Assembly: GCF_030411955.1 (NCBI RefSeq)
Contig: NZ_JASNRA010000003.1
Location: 124,001-188,000, forward strand
Length of the DNA: 64,000 nucleotides
Source: Massilia sp. YIM B02443
Lineage (GTDB): Bacteria > Pseudomonadota > Gammaproteobacteria > Burkholderiales > Burkholderiaceae_D
Reading direction: 5' to 3'
Shown here one piece after another: positions 28,616 to 37,531 of the stretch. A program made the translations under genes and the position numbers. Below the pieces are notes generated by a model, which did no database searches, had not been told where the DNA came from, and worked only from the letters and a program-made list of their open reading frames with translations. The first letter of the stretch is position 1. Each line of letters begins with the position of its first letter.

Positions 28616-29938
28616 TTATCGAACGGTGGTGCTGCCGACCGAGGTGGTCGGGGCGGTGCTGGCCACCGCCGCGCTTGCCGTCGGCGCCGGCGCCGGCGTC
28701 AGGGCCGCGGTAGCGGAGGCCTTCTCGGCCTGATCCAGGCGCTCGTCGTTCCAGACCACGTAGTCGTCGACCGAGTACAGGCGGCACGGTTCCTTGCTCT
28801 TGGCCGAGCAGGTGGCCAGCGCGCGGCCGTCCGGGTCTTCGCCTTCCTCGGCCCAGGTCCAGGCGCCGCTGGGCGACACGGCGAAGGCGCGCGGCGTCAT
28901 CTTGGTCAGGTAGTCGCTGTAGGCGCGGCGGCCGTTCTCGGACAGGAAGGGCACGGCGGCGACGTCGTCGACCCTGGCGAAGCCGGTGCGAGCCGGGCTC
29001 GGCATTGGCGCCACGTCGAACACCACCCTGGTCGGCATGCCGATTTCTTTCAGGAACTGTTCCGTATCTCCCAGCCACACTTTCTCGCCGTCGCGGCTGG
29101 CCAGCATGCCGTGCGAGTCGCGCTTGAAGGCGGCGAATTCGACAAGCCGGCCGCGTCCGCCGGCCTGGGCGTAGGCGTCGTGCATGCGCTGCGCCAGTTC
29201 CGGGCCGAACAGCGAATCGTTCTGGCCGTACATCCACAGGCTCGGCAGCTTGGCTTTGGAACCATATTCGGCGAACGCCGACACCAGCTGCGAGCGCCAG
29301 GCGCAGCGGTCGCTGTCGTCGCGCAGGCCGCCGGCAAAGTTGATCAGGCCGCGCACGCCCGGCAAGTCCTGGGTGCCGAGTGCGATCGTGGCCAGGCCGC
29401 CGTAGGACTGGCCGGCCACCACGATGTGGTCGGCATCGACCCACGGCTGCTGGCGCGCGAAGGCGAGCGTGGCGCGCACGTCCTCGGCCTGGGTGTAGCC
29501 GTTGGCGGTCATGTCGCAGCCGTGTTCGCGGTAGCTGCCACCCGACCTGGAAAAGCCCTGGCGCATCGGCACCATCACCGCGTAGCCGCGCTTCACGAAG
29601 GCAGTGGCCATGTGATAGAAGCGGTCGCGCTGTTGCAGGCTGGGGCGGCCCGGGTCCTTGCCGTGGTTGATCACGATCAGGGGGAAGGGACCGGCGCCGT
29701 CGGGACGGAACACGGTGGTTTCGAGCAGGGCTTCGCCGTTTTCGCCGGCCGGCACCTGCACGATGCGCTCGTTCATGTGGTAGTCCAGCGCGCGCAGGGC
29801 GCCGGCGCTTGCGGCCGCCAGGGGAAGGGCGGCCGGTTCAACCTGGGGCTGGGCTTGAAGCTCGGACTGGGCGTGGGACATCGCCGGCAGCATGGCCAGC
29901 ACGGCAATCGAAGTGGAGATCAGGGTACGGATGGACAT
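28616..29938 (-). CDS. Secreted alpha/beta hydrolase (dienelactone hydrolase-like)
   Basis: A 440-residue exported protein with a signal peptide (cleavage about SHA-QS). The alpha/beta-hydrolase core has NHGKDPGRPS (oxyanion loop), the nucleophile Ser178 in GQSYGG, MYGQNDSLFGP with a likely catalytic Asp, and KRDSHGML with a candidate His. The C-terminus is a low-complexity Ala/Pro/Thr tail, possibly a spacer. The substrate is unknown; peptidase S9/DLH-type esterase activity is the likely class. It lies upstream of the lipase on the same strand with a 148-base gap, so separate transcription is possible. Confidence 0.83.
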   Translation of the reverse strand: MSIRTLISTSIAVLAMLPAMSHAQSELQAQPQVEPAALPLAAASAGALRALDYHMNERIVQVPAGENGEALLETTVFRPDGAGPFPLIVINHGKDPGRPSLQQRDRFYHMATAFVKRGYAVMVPMRQGFSRSGGSYREHGCDMTANGYTQAEDVRATLAFARQQPWVDADHIVVAGQSYGGLATIALGTQDLPGVRGLINFAGGLRDDSDRCAWRSQLVSAFAEYGSKAKLPSLWMYGQNDSLFGPELAQRMHDAYAQAGGRGRLVEFAAFKRDSHGMLASRDGEKVWLGDTEQFLKEIGMPTRVVFDVAPMPSPARTGFARVDDVAAVPFLSENGRRAYSDYLTKMTPRAFAVSPSGAWTWAEEGEDPDGRALATCSAKSKEPCRLYSVDDYVVWNDERLDQAEKASATAALTPAPAPTASAAVASTAPTTSVGSTTVR

Positions 29939-30138
29939 TGTTCTCGACGTGGATGACTCTGGACTTGCTGCGGTTCGCAGTGCTTACGGAACCCGTTCCG
30001 AGTGGAACAATTTCCGCATGGAATAATTCAAGTCTAGGACGAGTAAATCCTGAGAGCAATACCGAACAGGCTAATTCTGGAGGTAAATTTTTGCGTGTGG
30101 CAAAAGTGTCCATCCGACGTGTTTTTTAACGGAGGAGT

Positions 30139-30174
30139 ATGATTGCGACCCTGATATCCTCAAACCATAACTGA
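30139..30174 (+). CDS. 11-residue leader ORF coupled to the efflux pump
   Basis: ATG at 30139 follows a strong ribosome binding site (GGAGGAG, 30131-30137, a short spacing) and encodes MIATLISSNHN before TGA at 30172-30174. That stop overlaps the ATG of the pump gene (TGATG), and a second in-frame TGA follows at once. The pump gene itself has no good ribosome binding site of its own, so its translation probably depends on ribosomes finishing this leader. This could make pump expression sensitive to ribosome stalling, as with antibiotic-resistance leader peptides. The role is inferred. Confidence 0.55.
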   Translation: MIATLISSNHN

Positions 30175-31844
30175 TGAGCAAGTATCTGCCGCGCGAGTGG
30201 GCCCCCGACGAAAAGCCGATGATGCCCGGCTCGCCGTCCACGCCGGCCCATCCGACGCCGCTGCGCTTTGCCTATCTGTTCGTCGGGATCCTGATCACCA
30301 TCACCGGTGGCCTCGGCAACGCCCTGGTCACCGTCAACCTGGTCCACCTGCAGGGTGTGCTGGGCGCCTATTCCACCGAGACCACCTGGCTGCCGGCCGC
30401 CTACGTGATGGCGAATGCCTCGATGAACCTGCTCTTGGTGAAATTCCGCCAGCAGTTCGGCCTGCGCCTGTTCACCGAGATCTTCCTGGTGCTGTATGCG
30501 CTGGTGACCTTCGCCCACCTGTTCGTCAACGACCTCGGCTCGGCGATTGCGGTGCGCGCCGCCCACGGCATGCTGGCGGCGGCGGTGTCGCCACTGGGCC
30601 TGTATTACATCCTGCAGGGCTTCAAGAAGGAGTGGCGCCTGCGCGGGGTGGCGCTGGCGATGGGCGCGGCCCAGCTGGCGCTGCCGCTGGCGTATCTTTT
30701 TTCCAACGACCTGTTGCAGATCGCCGAGTGGCGCGGCCTGTACATGTTCGAGCTCGGCCTGGCGCTGGTGTCGCTCGGCGCGGTGCTGCTGCTCAAACTC
30801 CCGCCGGGCGACTACATCAAGGCGTTCCGCCCGACCGACTTCGTCACCTTCGCCCTGTTCGCGCCCGGCATGGCGCTGCTGTGCGCGGCGATCAGCTTCG
30901 GGCGGGTGGAATGGTGGTTCGAGCGCGCCTGGATCGGGATGGCGCTGGCTGGCGGCATCGTGCTGCTGGCGGCGGCGCTGTGCGTCGAGCACAACCGCGA
31001 CAATCCCTTGCTCAACCTGCGCTGGCTGGCCAGCCGCGACATCCTGCGCCTGGCGCTGTCGATGATCCTGGTGCGCATCGTGCTGTCCGAGCAGAGCGTG
31101 GGCGCGGTCGGCTTCCTGCGCGCCGTCGGCCTCGACAATGACCAGCTGCAGACCCTGTACGCGGTGGTGCTGGCGGCGACCGTGGCTGGGATCGTGGTGT
31201 CGGCGCTGACCATCAACGTCCAGCACCTGATGGCGCCGCAGGTGATCGCACTGCTGTGCATGGCGCTGGGGGCCTGGATCGACGCCCACGCCACCAACCA
31301 GACCCGCACCGAGCAGATGTTCCTGAGCCAGAGCCTGTTGGCATTCGGCGGCACCCTGTTCCTGGGGCCGCTGGTGGTGTCGCTGCTGGGCGCGGTGATC
31401 GCGAATCCTTCGAACCTGATCAGTTTCTCGGTGCTGTTCGGCCTGACCCAGAACCTCGGCGGCCTGCTCGGCTCGGCCCTGGTCGGCACCTTCCAGGTGG
31501 TGCGCGAAAAATACCACTCTTCCCTGATTGCCGAAGGGCTGTCGAGCCTGGACCCGCTGGTGGCCAGCCGCATCCAGTCGGGCGCCGCCGCGGCCGGGCG
31601 CTTCCTGGCCGACCCGGCCGCGCGCACCGCCCAGGGCGTGCAGTCGCTGGCCAGCGCCGCCACGCGCGAAGCCAATATCCTCGCCTACAACGACGTGTTC
31701 CTGGTGCTGTCGATGCTCGCCGCCGCCAGCGCCACCTGGATTTTCCTGCACGCCGTGTGGCTGCACTATTTCCCGAAACCGTCCGCCGTGCCCGCGCCGC
31801 CGCCCAAGGTCGGCCCGCCGCCGCCGGAACCAGTGACCGATTAA
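30174..31844 (+). CDS. MFS drug efflux pump, EmrB/DHA2 type
   Basis: A 556-residue inner-membrane transporter with about 13-14 hydrophobic segments between residues 30 and 535, of the major facilitator superfamily, DHA2 (14-helix) group. It is followed by an HlyD-type adaptor and an outer-membrane factor, the standard set for a tripartite pump exporting drugs or toxic metabolites across both membranes. The motif ETTWLPAAYVMANASM near residues 69-84 resembles the DHA2 pattern WxxxAYxL. The C-terminus is Pro-rich and cytosolic. Translation appears coupled to a short upstream leader ORF. The substrate is unknown. Confidence 0.88.
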   Translation: MSKYLPREWAPDEKPMMPGSPSTPAHPTPLRFAYLFVGILITITGGLGNALVTVNLVHLQGVLGAYSTETTWLPAAYVMANASMNLLLVKFRQQFGLRLFTEIFLVLYALVTFAHLFVNDLGSAIAVRAAHGMLAAAVSPLGLYYILQGFKKEWRLRGVALAMGAAQLALPLAYLFSNDLLQIAEWRGLYMFELGLALVSLGAVLLLKLPPGDYIKAFRPTDFVTFALFAPGMALLCAAISFGRVEWWFERAWIGMALAGGIVLLAAALCVEHNRDNPLLNLRWLASRDILRLALSMILVRIVLSEQSVGAVGFLRAVGLDNDQLQTLYAVVLAATVAGIVVSALTINVQHLMAPQVIALLCMALGAWIDAHATNQTRTEQMFLSQSLLAFGGTLFLGPLVVSLLGAVIANPSNLISFSVLFGLTQNLGGLLGSALVGTFQVVREKYHSSLIAEGLSSLDPLVASRIQSGAAAAGRFLADPAARTAQGVQSLASAATREANILAYNDVFLVLSMLAAASATWIFLHAVWLHYFPKPSAVPAPPPKVGPPPPEPVTD

Positions 31845-31874
31845 TCCGACAATCCCAGCACAAGTCCCACGACC

Positions 31875-32966
31875 ATGCCAGAACCATCGACCGCGCCATC
31901 CCGCTCCCGCCGCATCCTGCTCAGTGCACTTGCGTTCGCCGCCATCGCCCTGGCCGGCGTGCTGCTGGTGCTGTACGCCTGGAACCTGCCGCCGTTCCGC
32001 AGCACCCTGCAGACTACCGAGAACGCGCTGGTGCGCGGCCAGGTGACGATCATCAGCCCGCAGCTGAGCGGCTACGTGGTCGAGGTGCGGGTGCAGGACT
32101 TCCAGAAGGTGGCCAAGGGCGAACTCCTGATGCGCATCGACGACCGCATCCCGACCCAGCGCCTGGCGCAGGCGCGCGCCGAGCTGGCCAACCGCCAGGC
32201 GGCGCTGTCCAATTTCGCCCAGAGCGCGAGCAGCGCGCGCGCCACCATCGCCCAGAACCAGGCGCTGCTGGCCTCGAACGAAGCGCAGCGCCTGCGCGCC
32301 CAGTCCGACCTGCGCCGGGTGGAAGAGCTGGCCGCCGACGGTTCGCTGTCGGCGCGCGAGCTGGACGCCGCCCGCGCAAGCGGCGCGCAAGCATCGGCCG
32401 CACGCGACCAGGCGCGCGCCACGCTCGAGATCGCGCGCCAGAACCTGCGCTCGGTCGACGTCAACCGCGCCGCGCTGGAAGCGGCCGTCGCCAACGCAGA
32501 AGCGGCCGTCAAGCTGGCCGAGATCGACCTGGCCAACACCCACATCACGGCGCCGCGCGACGGCCAGCTGGGGCAGGTGACGGTGCGCCAGGGCGCCTTC
32601 GTCAACGCCGGCGCCCAATTGACGGCGCTGGTGCCGGAAACCATGTGGGTGATCGCCAACATGAAGGAAACCCAGATGGGCAACGTGGCGGTCGGCCAGC
32701 CGGTGACGTTTACCGTCGACGCCCTCGGCAATGCGCGCCTGCGCGGGCACGTCGAGCGCATTTCGCCGGCGACCGGTTCCGAGTTCTCGGTGATCGCGCC
32801 GGACAACGCCACCGGCAACTTCGTCAAGATCGCCCAGCGCATTCCGGTGCGTATCAGCATCGACCCGAACCAGCCGCTGGCGCAGCGTCTGCGGCCGGGC
32901 ATGTCGGTGGTGACCACGATCGATACCGCCTCGGTGGCGACGCAGACGGCGGGGGCGCAGCGGTGA
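31875..32966 (+). CDS. HlyD-family periplasmic adaptor (EmrA-like)
   Basis: A 363-residue membrane fusion protein. One membrane anchor (about 14-35) precedes a biotinyl-lipoyl-like half motif (VTIISPQLSGYVVEVRV) and a long alpha-helical hairpin (about 95-220). The second lipoyl half follows (THITAPRDGQLGQVTVRQG), then a beta-barrel domain. It links the MFS pump to the outer-membrane channel. The gene begins 31 bases after the pump and overlaps the outer-membrane factor gene by 4 bases (GTGA). Confidence 0.92.
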   Translation: MPEPSTAPSRSRRILLSALAFAAIALAGVLLVLYAWNLPPFRSTLQTTENALVRGQVTIISPQLSGYVVEVRVQDFQKVAKGELLMRIDDRIPTQRLAQARAELANRQAALSNFAQSASSARATIAQNQALLASNEAQRLRAQSDLRRVEELAADGSLSARELDAARASGAQASAARDQARATLEIARQNLRSVDVNRAALEAAVANAEAAVKLAEIDLANTHITAPRDGQLGQVTVRQGAFVNAGAQLTALVPETMWVIANMKETQMGNVAVGQPVTFTVDALGNARLRGHVERISPATGSEFSVIAPDNATGNFVKIAQRIPVRISIDPNQPLAQRLRPGMSVVTTIDTASVATQTAGAQR

Positions 32967-34426
32967 GCCGGCGTCGCTTCAACCTGGCGGCGTTGGCGCT
33001 GCCGCTGGCGCTGGGCGCCTGCACCATGGCGCCGCAGCCGGCGCCGGAATCGTCGCTGACGCTGCCGGGCGGCTGGCGTACGTCGGTCCCCGCGGCCGGG
33101 GCGCCTGCAGTGGCAGAGCGCAGTGCCGGTTCGACTCCGGCTTCGGGCGTCGTCAATCGCGACTGGTGGCGCAGCTTTGGCGACCCGGCGCTCGACGCCC
33201 TGGTGCGGCGCGCGCTCGACAGCAACGGCGACCTGCGCATCGCCCGGTCGCGCCTGCAGGAATATGCGGCGCGCATCCGCGTCGCCGACAGCGCGCGTTT
33301 CCCGGCGCTGAACCTGTCCGTGGGACCGACCCGCGCGCGCGCCATCGGCCCGTTCGGCACGCCCGTGGAAACCACGTCGATCGCCGGCACGGTGCAGGCC
33401 AGCTACGAGCTCGACCTGTTCGGACGGGTGGCCGGCGCGGTCGCGGCGGCGCGCTTCGAGCAATTGTCGCAACAGGCGGCGCTGGACGCGGCCGCACTGG
33501 CGGTCGCCGCCAACACCGCCTCCGGCTACCTGAACCTGCTGGGCCTGGACGCCCAGCTGCAGCTGGCGCGCGCCACGCTGGAATCGCGCGAGCGTTCGTT
33601 CGAGCTGGCGCGCCACCAGTTCGAGGTCGGCTACAGCTCGCGCCTGGAAATGTCGCAGGCCGAGGCCGAGCTGCACGCCACCGCCGCCGCCGTCCCTCAG
33701 CTGGAGCGCCAGATCGCGCTGCAGGAGCAATCGCTCAACCTGCTGCTGGGAGCCAGCCCCGGCCCGGTGGCGCGCGGCGCCGACCTGCTGTCGCTGCGCG
33801 AACCGGCAGTCATGCCCGGCCTGCCGTCCGAACTGCTGCGCCGCCGTCCCGACATCGCCCAGGCCGAGAACGCCCTGGCCGCAGCCGACACCAGCCTGGC
33901 GGTGGCGCGCAGCCAGCTGCTGCCGTCGATCCGCCTGACGGCGTCGGTCGGCGCCGCCGCGCACAGCCTGCCAGACCTGCTGCAATCGCCGACCGACCTG
34001 TGGAGCATCGGCGGCAGCGTGCTGGCGCCGCTGTTCGACGCCGGCCGCCTGCGCGCCCAGGCCGAGATCGTCGGGACCGTGCGCGACCGCGCCATCTTCA
34101 CCTATGAATCCGTGGTGCGCACCGCGTTCGCCGAAACCGACAACGCGCTGGCCTCGATCGACGGCCTGCACCGCCAGCTGGTGGAAGCCGAGGCGCGCCG
34201 CGTGGCCGCCAACGAAGTGCTGCGCGTGGCGCGCAACCGCTATGCCAACGGCTATGCGTCCTACCTGGAAGAGCTGGACGCGCAGCGTACGGCGTTCACC
34301 GCCGACGTGAATGCGCTGCAATTGCGCGCCAGCCTGCTGGCGGCGCACGTCGATCTGTATAGGGCGCTAGGGGGAGGATGGACGCCGGGAGTGGATGTGG
34401 TTCCCGCATCAGGCGCACAGCGTTAG
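32963..34426 (+). CDS. Outer-membrane efflux lipoprotein, NodT/OprM family
   Basis: A 487-residue outer-membrane factor. GTG 32963 overlaps the adaptor stop. The N-terminus is a lipoprotein signal with lipobox LGAC (Cys about residue 20). Two OEP repeats follow, each with long helices (for example ARSRLQEYAARIRVADSARF and LRRRPDIAQAENALAAADTS). This protein forms the trimeric channel completing the tripartite pump. Upstream frame beyond the GTG belongs to shadow sequence inside the pump and adaptor genes. Confidence 0.9.
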   Translation: MSRRRFNLAALALPLALGACTMAPQPAPESSLTLPGGWRTSVPAAGAPAVAERSAGSTPASGVVNRDWWRSFGDPALDALVRRALDSNGDLRIARSRLQEYAARIRVADSARFPALNLSVGPTRARAIGPFGTPVETTSIAGTVQASYELDLFGRVAGAVAAARFEQLSQQAALDAAALAVAANTASGYLNLLGLDAQLQLARATLESRERSFELARHQFEVGYSSRLEMSQAEAELHATAAAVPQLERQIALQEQSLNLLLGASPGPVARGADLLSLREPAVMPGLPSELLRRRPDIAQAENALAAADTSLAVARSQLLPSIRLTASVGAAAHSLPDLLQSPTDLWSIGGSVLAPLFDAGRLRAQAEIVGTVRDRAIFTYESVVRTAFAETDNALASIDGLHRQLVEAEARRVAANEVLRVARNRYANGYASYLEELDAQRTAFTADVNALQLRASLLAAHVDLYRALGGGWTPGVDVVPASGAQR

Positions 34427-34450
34427 CTCGAGATAGGACACGTAAGCAAG

Positions 34451-34485
34451 CACGTCGTCCCCGCGGAGGCGGGGACCCAAGTTCC
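34451..34485. repeat. REP-like palindromic repeat, single copy
   Basis: GTCGTCCCCGCGGAGGCGGG followed by GACCCAAGTT, a member of the same palindromic family as at 3094 and 63458. Unlike those, it is not paired. Confidence 0.75.
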
Positions 34486-34507
34486 CCACCGAAGCCGCAC
34501 CACCCGC

Positions 34508-35110
34508 ATGACCCAACCCAAAGCCAAGCGCCCAACCTGCACCACCTGCCTGCGCGCCGAATCCGCCTGCATCTGCCACTGGATCACCCCGATCCATTCA
34601 CAGGCATCGCTGCTGATCCTGCAACACCCCCTCGAAGTCGGCAACGCCAAGAACAGCGCCCGCCTGTTGCACCTGAGCGCCACGGAAAGCACAATGGCCA
34701 TCGGCGAAACCTTCGCCCCCGACCAGCTCCACACCTTGCTGCACGCCGGCGCCCGTACCGCGGTGCTGCTGTACCCGGACACCCCCGGCGATGCCGGATT
34801 ACCAACGCCGCCACCATTTCCAGCGCGTCCCGCCTCGGCCGTGCGCCTGGTCGTCCTCGACGCCACCTGGCGCAAGAGCCGCAAGATGCTCTACCTGAAC
34901 CCGCTCCTGCAGCGCCTGCCACGCCTGGCCCTGACCGACGTCGCCCCGTCGGGCTACCGCATCCGCAAGGCCCATGCGCCACACCAGCTCTCGTCGCTGG
35001 AAGCGGCCGCCCAGGCCCTGGCCCAGCTCGAAGGCGACGCCGCCCGCTACGTCCCGCTGCTGCAAGCCTTCGACGGCTTTGTGGAACAACAAGCCGCCTG
35101 GTTCCGCTGA
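34508..35110 (+). CDS. tRNA-uridine aminocarboxypropyltransferase (DTW domain)
   Basis: A 200-residue DTW-domain protein, the family of TapT/YfiP that transfers the aminocarboxypropyl group of S-adenosylmethionine to U47 of tRNA. The N-terminal CTTCLRAESACICHW provides the Cys cluster (C-x2-C-x6-C-x-C). The diagnostic motif is DATWRKSRKM near residues 119-128. The family length is usual. It starts after the efflux operon and a REP element, so it probably has its own promoter. Confidence 0.88.
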   Translation: MTQPKAKRPTCTTCLRAESACICHWITPIHSQASLLILQHPLEVGNAKNSARLLHLSATESTMAIGETFAPDQLHTLLHAGARTAVLLYPDTPGDAGLPTPPPFPARPASAVRLVVLDATWRKSRKMLYLNPLLQRLPRLALTDVAPSGYRIRKAHAPHQLSSLEAAAQALAQLEGDAARYVPLLQAFDGFVEQQAAWFR

Positions 35111-35149
35111 AAATCCCGCTTGAGTTCCATGTCGGTGCGGCGTAAGATA

Positions 35150-35165
35150 CTGTATAAACATACAG
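35150..35165 (+). promoter_or_regulatory. LexA (SOS) box
   Basis: CTGTATAAACATACAG: CTG-N10-CAG with perfect 6-bp inverted arms (CTGTAT / ATACAG). It matches the gammaproteobacterial/betaproteobacterial LexA consensus CTGT-N8-ACAG. It lies 15 bases before the ATG of the radical SAM gene, where bound repressor would block transcription. Confidence 0.8.
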
Positions 35166-35180
35166 TATGGAGCGCCAGCC

Positions 35181-36356
35181 ATGGCCATCTCTCATCCAGC
35201 CCACCAGCACACCGTCCGCGAGTCCCTGATCGAGCAGCCCCTGCCCGTGCCTGCGCCCGTGGCGCGCAAGGGCAGGGGAGCGGTATCGAACCTGCAAGGC
35301 CGCTACGAGGTCAACGGCCGCGAACGCTTCGACGACGGCTGGGAGCACCATCTCGACGACGCCGCCGTGCGCACCGTCGTCACCGACGAAGTCGCCAAGA
35401 CCATCCTGACGCGCAACACCTCGCCCGACATCCCCTTCAATGTCTCGCTGAATCCCTACCGCGGCTGCGAGCACGGCTGCATCTACTGCTTCGCGCGGCC
35501 GACGCACAGCTACCTCGGGCTGTCGCCCGGCCTGGACTTCGAAAGCCGGCTGTTCGCCAAGGTCAACGCCCCCGAACTGCTGCGGCGCGAACTCGCCAGG
35601 CCCGGCTACGTCCCCGAGCACATCGCCATCGGCGTCAACACCGACGCCTATCAACCGTGCGAGCGCGAACGCGGCATCACGCGCCAGGTGCTCGAAGTGC
35701 TGTCCGAATGCCGCCACCCGGCCGGCCTGATCACCAAGTCCTCGCTGATCGAGCGCGACATCGACCTGCTGGCGCCGATGGCCGCCAAGGGGCTGGCCTG
35801 CGCCGCCATCACCCTGACCACGCTCGACGCCCAGATCGCGCGCACGCTGGAGCCGCGCGCGGCCGCCCCGATGCGGCGCCTGCGCACCATCCGCACCCTG
35901 ACCGACGCCGGCATCCCGGTCAGCGTCAGCGTGGCGCCGATCATCCCGTTCGTCACCGAGCCCGAGATCGAGCGCATCCTGGAAGCAGCGCGCGACGCCG
36001 GCGCGGTCGGCGCCCACTACACGGTGCTGCGCCTGCCGAACGAGGTCAATCCGCTGTTCCAGGAATGGTTGCAAGCCCATTTCCCCGACCGCGCCGCGCG
36101 CGTCATGAACCGCATCCGCGACATGCGCGGCGGCAAGGATTACGACAGCGACTTCGCGCGCCGCATGCACGGCGAAGGCGTATGGGCCGACCTGATCCGC
36201 CAGCGTTTCGAAAAGGCGGCCGAGCGGCTCGGCATGACCGAGTTGCGTGGACGTTTCGGGCGGCTCGACACGACGCAGTTCAGGAAGCCGCTGGTGGTGC
36301 CGGCGGCGGTGGGCAAGAGCAGCGCCAAGGCTAGCGCGCAGATGGATCTGTTCTGA
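35181..36356 (+). CDS. PA0069-family radical SAM protein
   Basis: A 391-residue radical SAM enzyme with the Fe-S ligands Cys96, Cys100 and Cys103 in GCEHGCIYCFARPTH. Surrounding sequence (SLNPYRG before, YLGLSPGLDFE after) is that of the PA0069/SplB-like group, which is related to spore photoproduct lyase in its cluster motif. The reaction is not established. A LexA box just upstream suggests DNA-damage induction and hence a repair-related role. GGAG at 35169-35172 is the ribosome binding site. The C-terminus is Ala/Lys-rich and ends QMDLF, which resembles a short beta-clamp-binding motif (QxxLF type). Confidence 0.88.
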   Translation: MAISHPAHQHTVRESLIEQPLPVPAPVARKGRGAVSNLQGRYEVNGRERFDDGWEHHLDDAAVRTVVTDEVAKTILTRNTSPDIPFNVSLNPYRGCEHGCIYCFARPTHSYLGLSPGLDFESRLFAKVNAPELLRRELARPGYVPEHIAIGVNTDAYQPCERERGITRQVLEVLSECRHPAGLITKSSLIERDIDLLAPMAAKGLACAAITLTTLDAQIARTLEPRAAAPMRRLRTIRTLTDAGIPVSVSVAPIIPFVTEPEIERILEAARDAGAVGAHYTVLRLPNEVNPLFQEWLQAHFPDRAARVMNRIRDMRGGKDYDSDFARRMHGEGVWADLIRQRFEKAAERLGMTELRGRFGRLDTTQFRKPLVVPAAVGKSSAKASAQMDLF

Positions 36357-36456
36357 CGTGCGGCGCCCGGGCTTGCACCGGGCTCCAGCGGTGGGCTCGG
36401 CGCGAAACGGCAAATGGCTTGTCTACATGCAAGCAAGTGCCGCGGTTGCAACACCG

Positions 36457-36780
36457 CTATGACGCGACCAGCACCTCGACCGTGCTTACAACAATCCTGT
36501 CGCCATCGCTGCACGTCAGCCTGAAGATGCGGCGGCCACTGCCGTCCAGCCGAATACGTTCGGTGCCGGCTGCGGTTCTGGCGCCGCTCCATCCCTCGTC
36601 CGCCGTGCAGTATGCGGTGTCGTACGAGGACCAGTTCAGCATCACCCATCCGCCCGGCGCCAGCACCGAAGGCGAAGCGACGAAGGACATCCGCAGATCC
36701 CACTCGTCGCCGCCACATCCGCCGAGCGCGGGCAATCCCAGCAAACCCAGCAAGCTCAAGCGTTTGCACATTGCGCGCAT
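36457..36780 (-). CDS. Small Ig-like lipoprotein
   Basis: A 107-residue protein from ATG 36780, preceded by GGAGA at good spacing. The lipoprotein signal (LLGLLGLPALGGC, lipobox LGGC) is followed by about 80 residues resembling a bacterial Ig-like repeat (PGGWVMLNWSSYDTAYCTA, then WSGARTAAG). Such repeats are common in large Oxalobacteraceae surface proteins, but here a single one is attached to a lipid anchor. Function unknown. A longer open frame extends upstream to 36891 but lacks a ribosome binding site. Confidence 0.6.
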   Translation of the reverse strand: MRAMCKRLSLLGLLGLPALGGCGGDEWDLRMSFVASPSVLAPGGWVMLNWSSYDTAYCTADEGWSGARTAAGTERIRLDGSGRRIFRLTCSDGDRIVVSTVEVLVAS

Positions 36781-36954
36781 GGCTGTCTCCGCACAGTCGA
36801 TCGAACTGCCATGGTATGCAACTGTGTCATTTAGGCGTTCGCCTCCGGCCAGCTTTTTGAGTCGTCTCAAACCAGCCGCATCATCCATCAATAAGGGTGA
36901 ACTTGCCGGCCTAATGGTAGCCAGTTCGGGATCGCGCCGTTTTTGAGCACGACC

Positions 36955-37524
36955 TTAGTGCGATGCCTGGCCGGACGCCGGCGTTGCGCCGGGCGACGTC
37001 CTGCCCGCCTGGCAGAATGCCGCGATCTGCTGCAGCGCAGCCTCGGCGCGATAGATGTCGAGCCCGGCGCCGAACCGGTAGCGCTGGTTGGCGGTGTCGA
37101 TCTCAATCAGTCCCTGCCCCATTCCGAGCCATGCCATTCTCGATTCGAAGGCGGAAATCGTGGATGCGGGGCGCAGGTGCACGGAAACGATGTCGCGGGC
37201 GTCGAGACAGATCGCGCCCATGCCGCGAACCGGCAGCGCGCCATGTCCGATCAGAAGCTGGTCCTGGTAGACGAAGTTGCGGTACAGGATGACGACCAGG
37301 AATACCACCATGAACAGCGACACCGCTACGAACAGATACGCTTCGCCGGCTACGATGCGCGGCCAACCGTTTCGGTACGCCGTGGTCAGGACCAATATGC
37401 CGGCGATGCACAAGAGCGTGGGCGCGAGCAGACATTGCCGGGGGCAGGTCAGGTGCAGTGTCTCGGGTCCTGCGGCGTTCACTGATTCGACGACGACGGT
37501 GCGTTTGGCGGCCGGGGAACGCAT
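36955..37524 (-). CDS. Membrane protein, PH-domain-like, unknown function
   Basis: A 189-residue protein with two hydrophobic helices (CLLAPTLLCIAGILVLTTAY, then LFVAVSLFMVVFLVVIL) and a soluble C-terminal region rich in beta-type sequence (LLIGHGALPVRGMGAICL onward) that resembles PH-like domains of small membrane proteins. I do not recognise a named family. ATG 37524 lies 8 bases after the chaC stop, so the two are probably co-transcribed. No clear ribosome binding site. Confidence 0.55.
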   Translation of the reverse strand: MRSPAAKRTVVVESVNAAGPETLHLTCPRQCLLAPTLLCIAGILVLTTAYRNGWPRIVAGEAYLFVAVSLFMVVFLVVILYRNFVYQDQLLIGHGALPVRGMGAICLDARDIVSVHLRPASTISAFESRMAWLGMGQGLIEIDTANQRYRFGAGLDIYRAEAALQQIAAFCQAGRTSPGATPASGQASH

Positions 37525-37531
37525 CGGGATG

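Noticed and set aside
30126..32750. 874-codon minus-strand frame under the efflux operon
   Set aside because: Antisense shadow with repetitive Gln/His/Arg composition; the plus strand carries three well-supported genes.
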